A stretch of DNA of 64,000 nucleotides from Candidatus Helarchaeota archaeon (GTDB lineage Archaea > Asgardarchaeota > Lokiarchaeia > Helarchaeales > HEL-GB-A), in the NCBI GenBank assembly GCA_013375455.1, contig JABXJT010000003.1, forward strand, positions 62,001-126,000, given 5' to 3'. The notes below the pieces were generated by a model. That model saw only the letters and a program-made list of their open reading frames with translations. It searched no databases and was not told the origin of the DNA. The stretch's first letter is position 1; the number at the start of each line of letters is the position of its first letter. Made by a program: the position numbers and the translations under genes. Positions 51,999 to 61,414 of the stretch are shown here, piece after piece.

Positions 51999-54209
51999 TT
52001 AGGATTCTTTGTTTTTAGTAGAATTTTTCGGTGCAGGGGGCAATTGTTTCGAAGGTTTTGAGGGGACTTCTGCAGGGCGAGAACGGCGTAAGAACCCTTG
52101 CACCACGATAGCCGCTGCAAGCGCGATCCCAACGATGAGAATGGAAATTTCTAGCAAAATACTTTCGGGTTCTGGAGCTGGAGGGGTTGGATAACTATTT
52201 TTATCTAAGGGATTAGTTCCGGCTGATATTTCATCCCCGTCTGAAAAGCCATCATCATCTGAATCGGAATCAAGGGGATGAGTATTATAAAAATATTCTT
52301 GGAGGTTTGTAAGAGCATCTTTATCAATGTCCAAGTAAGCATCGAGATCATTCACAGGGGACAACGAGTTATCCACTTCCCACTTATCAGGAAGCAGGTC
52401 ATCATCTGTATCCACATCATTGAGATCAGTTCCGAGGTTATACTCTATAAGGTTTGTTAGGTTATCATGATCAAAGTCGTCCTGCGCATCTGAAGCATTC
52501 AATGGGTCAAGAGTGTTGTCAACTTCCCAGCCATCAGGGATCAAGTCATCATCTGAGTCTGAGTCATTTGGAATCGTATTAAGAGAATATTCTAGGATAT
52601 TTATCAGTCCATCCCCATCGATATCCAGCGAAGTATCGCCATCCCATATGGGATTGAGGCCATAATCAATTTCCCACCCATCGAGCATAGTATCATCGTC
52701 AGTATCGGGATCTATGGGGTCGGTTCCATAAATATTTATCTCGGCTCCATCGAGAGAACCATCATCATCCGTGTCTGGGTTAGTCGCGTTCGTCAGATAT
52801 ATTAATAACTCCACATTGTCATTGAGCCCATCCCCATCCGTGTCGGGGTTGGTCGCGTTCGTCAAGTAGATCAAGATCTCGGCAGCATCGTTGAGCCCGT
52901 CGCCATCCGTGTCGGGGTTGGTCGCATTCGTCGAATAGATCAAGATCTCGGCGCTATCGTTGAGCCCGTCGCCATCCGTGTCGGGGTTGATCGCATTCGT
53001 CAGGTAGATCAAGATCTCGGCGCTATCGTTGAGCCCATCCCCGTCCGTATCTATATTCGTCGCGTTCGTTAAATAAGTAAGAATCTCGGTACCATCATTG
53101 AGTCCATCCCCGTCCGTATCGGAGTTGGTCGCGTTCGTCAGGTAGATCAAGATCTCGGTACCATCATTGAGCCCATCGCCGTCCGTGTCGGGATTGGTTG
53201 CGTTCGTTGGATAGATAAAGGTCTCAGCACTATCGTTGAGCCCGTCGTCATCCGTATCCGGATTGGTAGCGTTCGTGTTGTAAATAAGAATTTCAGCACT
53301 ATCGTTGAGCCCATCGTCATCCGTATCAATCTTTGTCGCGTTCGTGTTGTAAATAAGAATTTCAGCACTATCGTTGAGTCCATCGCCGTCCGTGTCCATC
53401 AGGAAGGGGCTTGTTCCCAAAAGAACTTCATTACCATTCAATAGGCCATCCCCGTCGAAATCATCGCTCTCATTATCGATATTCTCAACCCAGATAGTCC
53501 CAGTTCCGATATCATCAGTATTGTTCCCATCGTTGAACAGGGCGATATTACGATAAAAGTAATTTGAAAGCCCCAAAACGCGTATTCCCCTATTAGTGTT
53601 ATTCATGATAGTGTTATGGGTCAGGTTGTTGAAATTACCAATTAGCACTAACCCGTCATTCCCATTGAAATTGAGGGTGTTGCGGGTCACATTGTTATAA
53701 TTTCCCTCTACATATATCGCGTTATAACTAGTAGAAGACATGATAGTGTTATTAATAAGCGTGTTATTATGGCATGTGGGACTCATTCTAATTCCGCGAT
53801 AATTATTGAGAAGCCTATTATTTTCTAGCGTGGCATATATTACATTCTCCAATCGAATGGCCGCATAATTACCTGGGGTGCCCTGTTCCGTGTCAAAAAC
53901 CGTGCAATTTCGGAGAATGAAATATGCATTAGTATTCTGAATCCATATCCCGTGCGTCCCAAATCCGCTGGCATTGATAAAATAATTTTCAAGGATGTAT
54001 GGGTTCGTCGCTGTTCCATTTCCAGCAGTTGCTGAATTATTTAGTTCGACATTTCCATTTATTTGAAATGGCAAGTCCCACTTCATTGTCAACTCGACTC
54101 CCCCCTCATTTTTTTGTACTGAGGCCCCTGGTTGAATTAGACTATAATATCCCATTCCAACAAATAAAAAAATGATGATAACAGGAATAAATTTCCTAAA
54201 CTTTCTCAT
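51999..54209 (-). CDS. Secreted beta-helix/thrombospondin type 3 repeat protein 1
   Basis: A 736-residue surface protein with a signal helix (residues 7-24) and a NosD-like right-handed beta-helix (about 50-235, with NTLINNTIMSSTSYN and similar turns). Then come about ten 23-residue units of the pattern DTDGDGLNDSAEILIY.TNATNP, each a calcium-binding DxDxDG loop plus an N-A-T sequon, and a calcium-binding tail. Residues 685-708 form a membrane helix followed by RR and a Pro/Lys-rich tail. It is the smallest of three tandem relatives and probably forms a stalk on the cell surface (inference). Confidence 0.85.
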   Translation of the reverse strand: MRKFRKFIPVIIIFLFVGMGYYSLIQPGASVQKNEGGVELTMKWDLPFQINGNVELNNSATAGNGTATNPYILENYFINASGFGTHGIWIQNTNAYFILRNCTVFDTEQGTPGNYAAIRLENVIYATLENNRLLNNYRGIRMSPTCHNNTLINNTIMSSTSYNAIYVEGNYNNVTRNTLNFNGNDGLVLIGNFNNLTHNTIMNNTNRGIRVLGLSNYFYRNIALFNDGNNTDDIGTGTIWVENIDNESDDFDGDGLLNGNEVLLGTSPFLMDTDGDGLNDSAEILIYNTNATKIDTDDDGLNDSAEILIYNTNATNPDTDDDGLNDSAETFIYPTNATNPDTDGDGLNDGTEILIYLTNATNSDTDGDGLNDGTEILTYLTNATNIDTDGDGLNDSAEILIYLTNAINPDTDGDGLNDSAEILIYSTNATNPDTDGDGLNDAAEILIYLTNATNPDTDGDGLNDNVELLIYLTNATNPDTDDDGSLDGAEINIYGTDPIDPDTDDDTMLDGWEIDYGLNPIWDGDTSLDIDGDGLINILEYSLNTIPNDSDSDDDLIPDGWEVDNTLDPLNASDAQDDFDHDNLTNLIEYNLGTDLNDVDTDDDLLPDKWEVDNSLSPVNDLDAYLDIDKDALTNLQEYFYNTHPLDSDSDDDGFSDGDEISAGTNPLDKNSYPTPPAPEPESILLEISILIVGIALAAAIVVQGFLRRSRPAEVPSKPSKQLPPAPKNSTKNKES

Positions 54210-54227
54210 AATGATCCCTTACTCAAT

Positions 54228-57146
54228 TTATTTTTTTTGTACGGCTGGCAATTCTTTCGAGGGCTTAGGGGGTGCTGCCGCGGGACGAGAACGGCGTAAG
54301 AACCCTTGCACTACGATAGCTGCCGCGAGGGCGATTCCAGCGATTAGAAGTGAAATAGCTAGTGAGAGCTCCTCAGGTTCTGAAGTTGGAGGGCTTGGAA
54401 AATCGTTTGCATCTAATGGGTTCGTTCCAGCGGCTACTTCATCCCCATCGGAATGCCCATCATTATCGGAATCATAATCCAGAAAATCAGTTTGTAGAAA
54501 ATATTCTTGGATTGTTGTAAGGCCATCCGCATCTATATCGATAAATGCATCCATGTTATTTAAGGGAGACAAAGAGTTATCCACTTCCCACTTATCAGGA
54601 AGCAGATCATCATCCGTGTCCGCATCGTTGGGATCAGTTCCGAGATTATATTCTTCAAGATTGATTAGGTTGTCCCCATCAAAATCGTCTTGGGCATCCG
54701 AGGTATTTATTGGATCAAGGGCATTATTCAGCTCCCAGCCATCAGGGATCAAGTCAGCATCTGAGTCTGAATCATTTGGAAATGTACCTAAATATAATTC
54801 TAGAATGTTTGTAAGTCCATCCATATCGGTATCAAGCACATTATCGCCAGCCCACTTGGGGTTGAGGCTGTAATCGATTTCCCACCCATCACGCATTCCA
54901 TCATCGTCCGTGTCAAAATCAAGAGGATCAGTTTCATGAACATTAATTTCATTTCCATCAGTGGCTCCATCATTATCAGTGTCCGGGTTAATCGCACTTG
55001 TAAAATAAGTAAGGATTTCTACACTATCATTGAGGCCGTCGCCGTCCGTGTCGGGGTTGGTCGCGTTCGTGAGATAAATAAACAGTTCCGCAGAGTCGTT
55101 GAGTCCATCGTCATCCGTGTCTGGATTGGTCGCGTTCGTCCCATGCGTGAGTATTTCCGCACCATCAGTTAGCCCATCACTGTCCGTGTCCGGGTTGGTC
55201 GCGTTCGTGGGGTAGATGAAGACTTCGGCACTATCATTGAGCCCGTCGCCATCCGTGTCTGGATTAGTCGGATTTGTACCATTATTATATTCCGCGAGGT
55301 TTGTAAGTCCATCTGGTTCAAGATCATCAGATGCGTCCGATGAATTCGTGGCATTTAATCCGTTAACCACTTCCCATCCGTCTAACATTCCGTCGCCATC
55401 CGTGTCTGGGTTGGTCGCATTAGTAAAATAGGTAAGGATTTCTGCACCGTCATTTAGGCCATCGCCGTCCGTATCTGGGTTGGTCGCGTTCGTCGGATAG
55501 ATGAATAGTTCGGCACTATCGTTGAGTCCATCTCCATCAGTATCAGGATTGATTGCACTCGTGTGATAGATGAATAGTTCCGCACTATCATTTAAACTGT
55601 CATTGTCAGTGTCATTCAGGAACGGACTCGTTCCCCAATAAACCTCATCGCCATTCACCAGCTCATCGCCATCGAAATCTCCACTATCATTAACGAGGTT
55701 CTCAACCCACGTATTCCCACTTCCCGTATCATTAATTTGATCAGGGTCATTTAGCCAGATTAGGTTGCGGTAAAAGTAATTAGAATTTCCAGAAACATCA
55801 ATTCCATAAGCTCCATTGAACGTGATTAGATTTGTAATGACATTATTATTATCACAGAGATCGTCTAAATGAATTCCAGCCAGTGTATTATTATTAGCGG
55901 TGTTGTCAGTCAGTGTATTCGAATCGCAATCATCGTATAAATAAATACCTTGGTCGGTATTATTATTAGCGGTATTACTGGTCAGTGTGTTTGAATCGCT
56001 ATATCGGTACAAATAAATTCCCCGAACATTATTATTAGCAGTATTATTGGTCAACTTGTTCCCAATGCACTGATAATTTAAAAAAATTCCATCTAGTGTA
56101 TTAGCATTAGCGGTGTTACCTGTTATCGTGTTCCAATTGGACCACTGGTATAAATAAATTCCCCGGTTATTCTCATTAACGGTGTTATTTGTCAGCGTGT
56201 TATATAGACATTGATCATCTAAAAAAATTCCATTGCTATTGTTAGTGGCGGTATTGCCGATTAGAATTTGATAACGACAACCAAAATCTAAATGAATTCC
56301 ATTCAATCTGTTGCCCTTGGCAGTGCAATTCGTCAGCTGGTTCCAATCGCTTTGAATTATCGCAAACCCATTATCATAATTCTCATTGGCGGTGTTATTC
56401 GTCAACGTGGTATAGGCACTCCAATAAACTACTATTCCACTGCCCATTCCCCATAAACCATTGTGATTACCAGTGTTGTCCGTCAGCGTGGTATTCAGGC
56501 AACCCCAATCTACAATAATGCCATGATATTGATTATTATTGGCGGTATTGGCGATCAGCGTGTTAAACTCGCTCCAGGCTAGTATAATGCCACACCAACT
56601 ATTGTTATTGGCGGTATTGGCGGTTAGTGTATTTTTATCAGATTCATCTAAATAAATTCCAAACCCAGTACCGACACCTTTACCATTAAAATCAGCATTG
56701 TTGGCGGTCAGCGTGTTATTACTTGCTTGGTACAACCAAATGCCTACATTATTGCTTTTGACCGTATTATTCGTAATATTCCCATTGGTCACATTTTCAA
56801 GTCGAATGCCCCCATACCCGCTATCCGAACCAATCACGGTACAGTTACGAAGGATGAAATGCGCATTGGTATTTCTGATCAAGATCCCATGCATTCCCAA
56901 ACCATCGACATTGATAACGTAATTTTCAAGGATGTACGGGTTGTTCGCTGATCCATTACCTTGGCTTTTGTACATTTCAAAATCCATATTTTTACTTATA
57001 TTAAAAGGTGAATCCGTTTTAGTAATTAACTCATAATTTGATATCTTGAGAGGTTTAGATTCCTCAGGTCGAGCTATATTGCAAAAAGGCATTGAAAATA
57101 GAAGTATCATGAACATTATCAAAATAAATTTCCAAACTTTTTTCAT
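54228..57146 (-). CDS. Secreted beta-helix/thrombospondin type 3 repeat protein 2
   Basis: A 972-residue relative of 51999-54209. After the signal helix come about 420 residues of NosD-type beta-helix repeats with the pattern NTLTxNTANNNxxxGIxLxxS, again rich in N-glycosylation sequons. The thrombospondin type 3 region follows with about ten units and a non-repeat insertion LEPDGLTNLAEYNNGTNP. The end is a membrane helix (about 932-955) then RRSRPAAAPPKPSKE. The stop lies 18 bases before the start of the next gene, so the three are probably one transcription unit. A long beta-helix hints at binding of a polysaccharide (inference). Confidence 0.85.
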   Translation of the reverse strand: MKKVWKFILIMFMILLFSMPFCNIARPEESKPLKISNYELITKTDSPFNISKNMDFEMYKSQGNGSANNPYILENYVINVDGLGMHGILIRNTNAHFILRNCTVIGSDSGYGGIRLENVTNGNITNNTVKSNNVGIWLYQASNNTLTANNADFNGKGVGTGFGIYLDESDKNTLTANTANNNSWCGIILAWSEFNTLIANTANNNQYHGIIVDWGCLNTTLTDNTGNHNGLWGMGSGIVVYWSAYTTLTNNTANENYDNGFAIIQSDWNQLTNCTAKGNRLNGIHLDFGCRYQILIGNTATNNSNGIFLDDQCLYNTLTNNTVNENNRGIYLYQWSNWNTITGNTANANTLDGIFLNYQCIGNKLTNNTANNNVRGIYLYRYSDSNTLTSNTANNNTDQGIYLYDDCDSNTLTDNTANNNTLAGIHLDDLCDNNNVITNLITFNGAYGIDVSGNSNYFYRNLIWLNDPDQINDTGSGNTWVENLVNDSGDFDGDELVNGDEVYWGTSPFLNDTDNDSLNDSAELFIYHTSAINPDTDGDGLNDSAELFIYPTNATNPDTDGDGLNDGAEILTYFTNATNPDTDGDGMLDGWEVVNGLNATNSSDASDDLEPDGLTNLAEYNNGTNPTNPDTDGDGLNDSAEVFIYPTNATNPDTDSDGLTDGAEILTHGTNATNPDTDDDGLNDSAELFIYLTNATNPDTDGDGLNDSVEILTYFTSAINPDTDNDGATDGNEINVHETDPLDFDTDDDGMRDGWEIDYSLNPKWAGDNVLDTDMDGLTNILELYLGTFPNDSDSDADLIPDGWELNNALDPINTSDAQDDFDGDNLINLEEYNLGTDPNDADTDDDLLPDKWEVDNSLSPLNNMDAFIDIDADGLTTIQEYFLQTDFLDYDSDNDGHSDGDEVAAGTNPLDANDFPSPPTSEPEELSLAISLLIAGIALAAAIVVQGFLRRSRPAAAPPKPSKELPAVQKK

Positions 57147-57185
57147 GTTTCACCCTTCTAATAATTTCATTTTGAAAATATATTA

Positions 57186-60100
57186 TTATATTTCTTTAGT
57201 GAGGTTTTTTTGTTTGGTGGGAGATTGTTTTGGAGACTTCATGGGTGCTGGGGCGGGGCGTTCCCGCCGTAAGATACTATTAATTATGATAGCTGCTGCA
57301 AGCGCTAGCCCAGCGATAATGATTGAAAGTTCTAGCAAAATACTCTCAGCTGAAGGCGGAGGGCTTGGAAAGCTGTTTTCGTCCAGAGGATTCGTTCCAG
57401 CTGATATTTCAGTCCCGTCTGAATAGCCATCATCATCTGAATCAGGGTCAAGAGGATTGGTGTTGTAAAAATATTCCTGGATGTTCGTAAGGTCATCTAC
57501 ATCGATATCCAAATAAGCATCGAGATCATTCAAGGGAGATAAAGAGTTATCCACTTCCCACTTATCAGGAAGCAGGTCATCATCCGTGTCCGCATCGTTG
57601 GGATCAGTTCCGAGATTATATTCTTCGAGATTCGTCAAATTATCACGATCAAAATCATCTTGCGCATCCGAAGTATTCACCGGGTCAAGACTGTTGTTCA
57701 CTTCCCAGCCATCAGGGATCAAGTCATCATCGGTGTCCGAATCATTTGGAATTGTATCAATATAATATTCTAGGATACTTGTAAGCCCATCGCCATCAAT
57801 ATCCAGCGAACCATCGCTAACCCACTTGGGGTTGAGGCCATAATCGATTTCCCACCCATCACGCATACCATCATCATCCGTATCGGGATCCAGCGGGTCC
57901 GTTCCATACACAAGAATCTCCTCCCCATCAGTTGATCCGTCACCGTCAGTATCTGGATTAGTCGCGTTCGTCGGATGAATGAGAATTTCGGCACCGTCAT
58001 TGAGCCCATCACCATCCGTGTCGGGGTTGGTCGCATTGGTGGGATAAATAAACAGCTCATCATTATCGTTGAGCCCGTCGCCGTCCGTGTCTGGATTGGT
58101 CGCGTTCGTTGGATAGATGAAAAGCTCCGCACTATCGTTGAGCCCATCCCCATCCGTGTCTGGATTAGTCGCATTGGTGGGATAGATGAACAGTTCGGCA
58201 CTATCATTGAGCCCATCCCCATCCGTGTCTGGGGTAGTCGGACTCGTGCCATACGTAAATACTTCAGCACTATCATTGAGCCCATCGCTGTCTGTATCCT
58301 GATTGGTCGCATTCGTGCCATAGGTCATAATTTCCGCCCCATCGTTGAGCCCGTCGCCGTCCGTGTCGGGGTTGGTCGCGTTCGTTGGATAGATAAATAA
58401 TTCCGCACTATCGTTGAGCCCATCGCCGTCCGTGTCTGGATTAGTCGCATTGGTGGGATAGATGAACAGTTCGGCACTATCGTTGAGCCCATCCCCATCA
58501 GTGTCTGGGGTAGTCGGACTCGTGCCATACGTAAATACTTCGGCACTATCATTGAGCCCATCGCTGTCTGTATCCTGATTGGTCGCATTCGTGCCATAGG
58601 TCATAATTTCCGCCCCATCGTTGAGCCCGTCGCCGTCCGTGTCGGGGTTGGTCGCGTTCGTCAGATAGATTAAAATCTCCGCACTATCATTGAGTAAATC
58701 TCCATCCGTATCTGCATCATTCGGATCCGTACCATTAGTGTATTCATACAAATTTAGGAGCCCGTCTAAGTCAAAATCATCCAATGCATCTGTGGTATTC
58801 AATGGATTTAATGAATTATTCAACTCCCAGTCATCAGGTAGGAGGTCGTTATCCGTGTCCCAATTATTTGGATCTGTTCCATAAACATACAACTCCACAC
58901 CATTTGGAAGCCCATCACCATCATAATCTTCATAATTTGGATCCGTTAAATATTCCATGCGAAAGTAATCATATAGAAATCCACGTTGCCCTGTAACCTG
59001 TAATTTGAGAATATTTTCACCTGGAACTAAATACTCCATACCAATATTTGTGCTTATGATTTGAGGTTTTTCAATTGGATTTAATGTAATTGTATTAGTA
59101 AGATTTCCATTGACATAAAAACGGAGGTCTGAGATAGCGAAATCAAAAATATATAATTTTGGGACTGTGAATTTTAAATCGCTTATAATATCCAAATTAA
59201 AATGAATTGATAAGGGATTACCTTGATTCGGACCAGGATCAGTTGGGCCGCTTAGCCCTCCATTGAAAGGATCAGTCACGTTCACCATTGAATAGAAAGA
59301 TCCATTGTAATTACCATTTCCCCAATAGGTATAATTTATCAAACTAACGTCAAAATATGTATTATCATCATAAGTCGGATAATCATTTGACCTCAAGAGT
59401 GTATATTCATAATAACATCCATCGTTTCTTCCTATCTGCCAAAGCAGAGTTTTACTCGGGTTAATTATTAGAATGTTTTCTATATTAGATAGATTTCCTT
59501 CAGATCCAGTCCGATTAATTGCTGTGATACCATAGTAAAATAAACCATTATCCTCTACTTCATCTAAAAATGAAGTGATATTTGAAGATCCCACTTTTTC
59601 TGCCGTTCCTATCGAAGTAAAAGAAGCATTTGAACGATAGATATAATAATGGGTTGCGTTTGGAATTTCGTTCCAAGATAGATGCACAAATGAATTACCT
59701 TGATATGTTACAGAGAGAGGATCTAAACTAGGTTGGGATGAAATTGGACCGTCAGATAAGAATGAATAATTGGTTAATATTATTCCGTTTCCAATCCAGA
59801 CTTTTCCTTGAATGCTACATGAATTTGTCATTGAGATTTTCAGAACTCCAGCACCACCATTGCCTCCATTGAATCCCTTTTCTGATCGACCCTCATACAG
59901 TTTATGAAATCCCCCTAATCCGCCTTCACCTCCAAGACCTCCTAATGAGGAAATGTTTGCAGATTTTGAAATTACCAGGTCATCACCAAGCAATAATATG
60001 CCGCCTCCGCTGCCTCCACCAGCACCACCTCCACCTGCACCTCCGGTCCGGTCACTACCAATATTTGCATCACCCCCTTTTCCCCCTGAACCTCCATTTT

Positions 60101-60899
60101 CCCCATTTACGTTAAGTTCTCCATGAATGATAATGCTTGATGCGTTCAAAATTAGAGCACCTCCACCAGAACCACCTGCTGCACCAGGATATCCATTTTC
60201 TGCGCCCCCTGGACCCCCTCCGCCACCACCACCGCCTGCTCCCGCGCCTCCAGATCCCATTTGAATGGATTGAAAATCAAAGGTAAAATATGTCGAATTA
60301 ATTATGCCCCCAAAACCACCATATGCTGGGAAGGAGCCTATATCAGTACCACCCTCGCTACCATTTTGTCCTAAACCGCCATAGGACCCTCCAGCCCCGC
60401 CACCAGCCCCAGCGCCACTATGGGCCCCATCCCCACCACTTGTACCACCTCGACTACCATTAAATCCTCCACCGGGTCCAGACCCATTTCCACCGCCATA
60501 TCCCCCTTGGTTAGAAATGGGCCCTCCAGCCCCTCCTGAGCCACCTGTATAACCACATTCTTGAGCTATTATCGCGGACGTGTTATCGATAGAAATTGAA
60601 TCCGCGATTAAGGTTAACGTACCAGTCCCTGCTGTTCCATTATAAGGTGTAACGGTAATCACTCCATTATTTTGAAGAATAATTTGACTATGATTGTGTG
60701 TTCCAAATAATTCAATAGCAGTATTATCGACGATTAATGGCCCGTTACAAGGATAAATTTTAAAATTATCATCAATTGTTGATGAGTTCTTATTAGTTAT
60801 CGGTATATTATTAAATAGTATGGTAAATAATTGAAAAAAAAGTAACGCAATGATAAGGACACTCATAAAGTATAAAGATTTACGATATTTACTTTTCAT
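57186..60899 (-). CDS. Giant Gly-rich, FN3 and thrombospondin type 3 repeat surface protein
   Basis: A 1237-residue surface protein. After the signal helix a glycine-rich region (about residues 110-350, GGSGGAGGP style) follows, then a fibronectin type III domain (about 390-475, with FVHLSWNEIPNATHYYIYRS), a beta-rich domain (about 480-650), and about 13 units of the 23-residue repeat, some with NAT sequons and some with TSP. It ends in a membrane helix and a Pro/Lys tail like those of the two relatives. A 92-residue block is duplicated inside the repeats (58081-58660). It is the first gene of the cluster. Gly-rich plus calcium repeats suggest a long rigid adhesin or S-layer-associated stalk (inference). 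Confidence 0.85.
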   Translation of the reverse strand: MKSKYRKSLYFMSVLIIALLFFQLFTILFNNIPITNKNSSTIDDNFKIYPCNGPLIVDNTAIELFGTHNHSQIILQNNGVITVTPYNGTAGTGTLTLIADSISIDNTSAIIAQECGYTGGSGGAGGPISNQGGYGGGNGSGPGGGFNGSRGGTSGGDGAHSGAGAGGGAGGSYGGLGQNGSEGGTDIGSFPAYGGFGGIINSTYFTFDFQSIQMGSGGAGAGGGGGGGGPGGAENGYPGAAGGSGGGALILNASSIIIHGELNVNGENGGSGGKGGDANIGSDRTGGAGGGGAGGGSGGGILLLGDDLVISKSANISSLGGLGGEGGLGGFHKLYEGRSEKGFNGGNGGAGVLKISMTNSCSIQGKVWIGNGIILTNYSFLSDGPISSQPSLDPLSVTYQGNSFVHLSWNEIPNATHYYIYRSNASFTSIGTAEKVGSSNITSFLDEVEDNGLFYYGITAINRTGSEGNLSNIENILIINPSKTLLWQIGRNDGCYYEYTLLRSNDYPTYDDNTYFDVSLINYTYWGNGNYNGSFYSMVNVTDPFNGGLSGPTDPGPNQGNPLSIHFNLDIISDLKFTVPKLYIFDFAISDLRFYVNGNLTNTITLNPIEKPQIISTNIGMEYLVPGENILKLQVTGQRGFLYDYFRMEYLTDPNYEDYDGDGLPNGVELYVYGTDPNNWDTDNDLLPDDWELNNSLNPLNTTDALDDFDLDGLLNLYEYTNGTDPNDADTDGDLLNDSAEILIYLTNATNPDTDGDGLNDGAEIMTYGTNATNQDTDSDGLNDSAEVFTYGTSPTTPDTDGDGLNDSAELFIYPTNATNPDTDGDGLNDSAELFIYPTNATNPDTDGDGLNDGAEIMTYGTNATNQDTDSDGLNDSAEVFTYGTSPTTPDTDGDGLNDSAELFIYPTNATNPDTDGDGLNDSAELFIYPTNATNPDTDGDGLNDNDELFIYPTNATNPDTDGDGLNDGAEILIHPTNATNPDTDGDGSTDGEEILVYGTDPLDPDTDDDGMRDGWEIDYGLNPKWVSDGSLDIDGDGLTSILEYYIDTIPNDSDTDDDLIPDGWEVNNSLDPVNTSDAQDDFDRDNLTNLEEYNLGTDPNDADTDDDLLPDKWEVDNSLSPLNDLDAYLDIDVDDLTNIQEYFYNTNPLDPDSDDDGYSDGTEISAGTNPLDENSFPSPPPSAESILLELSIIIAGLALAAAIIINSILRRERPAPAPMKSPKQSPTKQKNLTKEI
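58081..58660 (-). repeat. 276-bp tandem duplication of four thrombospondin-type repeat units
   Basis: The segment from about 58081 to 58356 is repeated from 58357 to about 58632, with only scattered mismatches. The step, 276 bases, is exactly four 69-base (23-codon) units, so it kept the frame. For example, the TAGGTCATAATTTCCGCCCC stretch occurs at 58321 and 58597. Confidence 0.8.
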
Positions 60900-60970
60900 G
60901 TTTTCCTACTCTCCTATTATATAGTACTTTCATTTATACTCTGAAGTTATATTTAAATATAATAGAAATT

Positions 60971-61015
60971 TTGGGGGTGGATCCAATTCTTTAGAGGACT
61001 TAGAGGAGGGAGAAA
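60971..61015 (-). pseudogene. Possible remnant of a fourth repeat-protein gene (C-terminal tail)
   Basis: A stretch containing CAATTCTTTAGAGGACTTAG resembles the tail-coding ends at 52030 and 54250 (such as CAATTCTTTCGAGGGCTTAG), about 20 of 26 positions. It would be the last 15 codons of a lost relative. Confidence 0.4.
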
Positions 61016-61080
61016 ATATGGCACTTATCCAATTAATCAATAAATAACTTGATTTATTAGAAAAACAATTATGGTTAAAA

Positions 61081-61190
61081 AATTAAGAAGACCCTTTTAA
61101 TTTCAATGCGTAATCGTAGCCAGTATTTAACGCTTTCACATTGATATCGATGGCTTTTTTCGGAACAAAATCTTTCACGCCATTGAGAGC
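61081..61190 (-). pseudogene. Remnant of oxidoreductase gamma-subunit gene, 3' end (right flank)
   Basis: On the minus strand this reads KDFVPKKAIDINVKALNTGYDYALKLKGSS and a stop, nearly the last 35 residues of the intact gamma-subunit genes at 62150 and 63016 (about 84% identical in DNA). Upstream of codon 35 the homology ends where the 61199 gene begins. It mirrors the shorter remnant at 51923. Confidence 0.8.
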
Positions 61191-61198
61191 AAAGAAGA

Positions 61199-61414
61199 TT
61201 ATTTTAAAATAATATAATTTGTTGGGGATTTCTCTATTAATCTTCCTTCATCTACCTCTCTCTTCCATCTACGATACGCCATTAGAATCAAAATGAATTC
61301 TTCTTCTGGATCTCGTGGACGACGTCTAGGTAGCCGTTTTGGATTTGACAGTAGTCTTAAACGGGTGAATTTTTGTCTATTCTCTTTCATGTAGGTATCA
61401 TAATTAATTTTCAT
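61199..61414 (-). CDS. Small basic protein downstream of nucleotidyltransferase
   Basis: A 71-residue protein from ATG 61414 (a TTG at 61435 would add seven residues). It has a basic N-terminal part (KRLPRRRPRDPEEE) and a helical stretch. It overlaps the stop of the nucleotidyltransferase gene by 11 bases, so the two are translationally coupled, as in toxin-antitoxin pairs, but no antitoxin family is recognised. Confidence 0.45.
   Translation of the reverse strand: MKINYDTYMKENRQKFTRLRLLSNPKRLPRRRPRDPEEEFILILMAYRRWKREVDEGRLIEKSPTNYIILK

Noticed and set aside
57770..58597. Long minus- and plus-strand frames inside the repeat region of the giant protein
   Set aside because: The 69-base repeats keep several frames open by periodicity; their products are Met/Arg/Thr-rich and show no real domains.
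58081..58660. Possible CRISPR array because of regular repeats
   Set aside because: The 69-base period is a whole number of codons in a long reading frame, and the repeats encode the calcium-binding unit without unique spacers.
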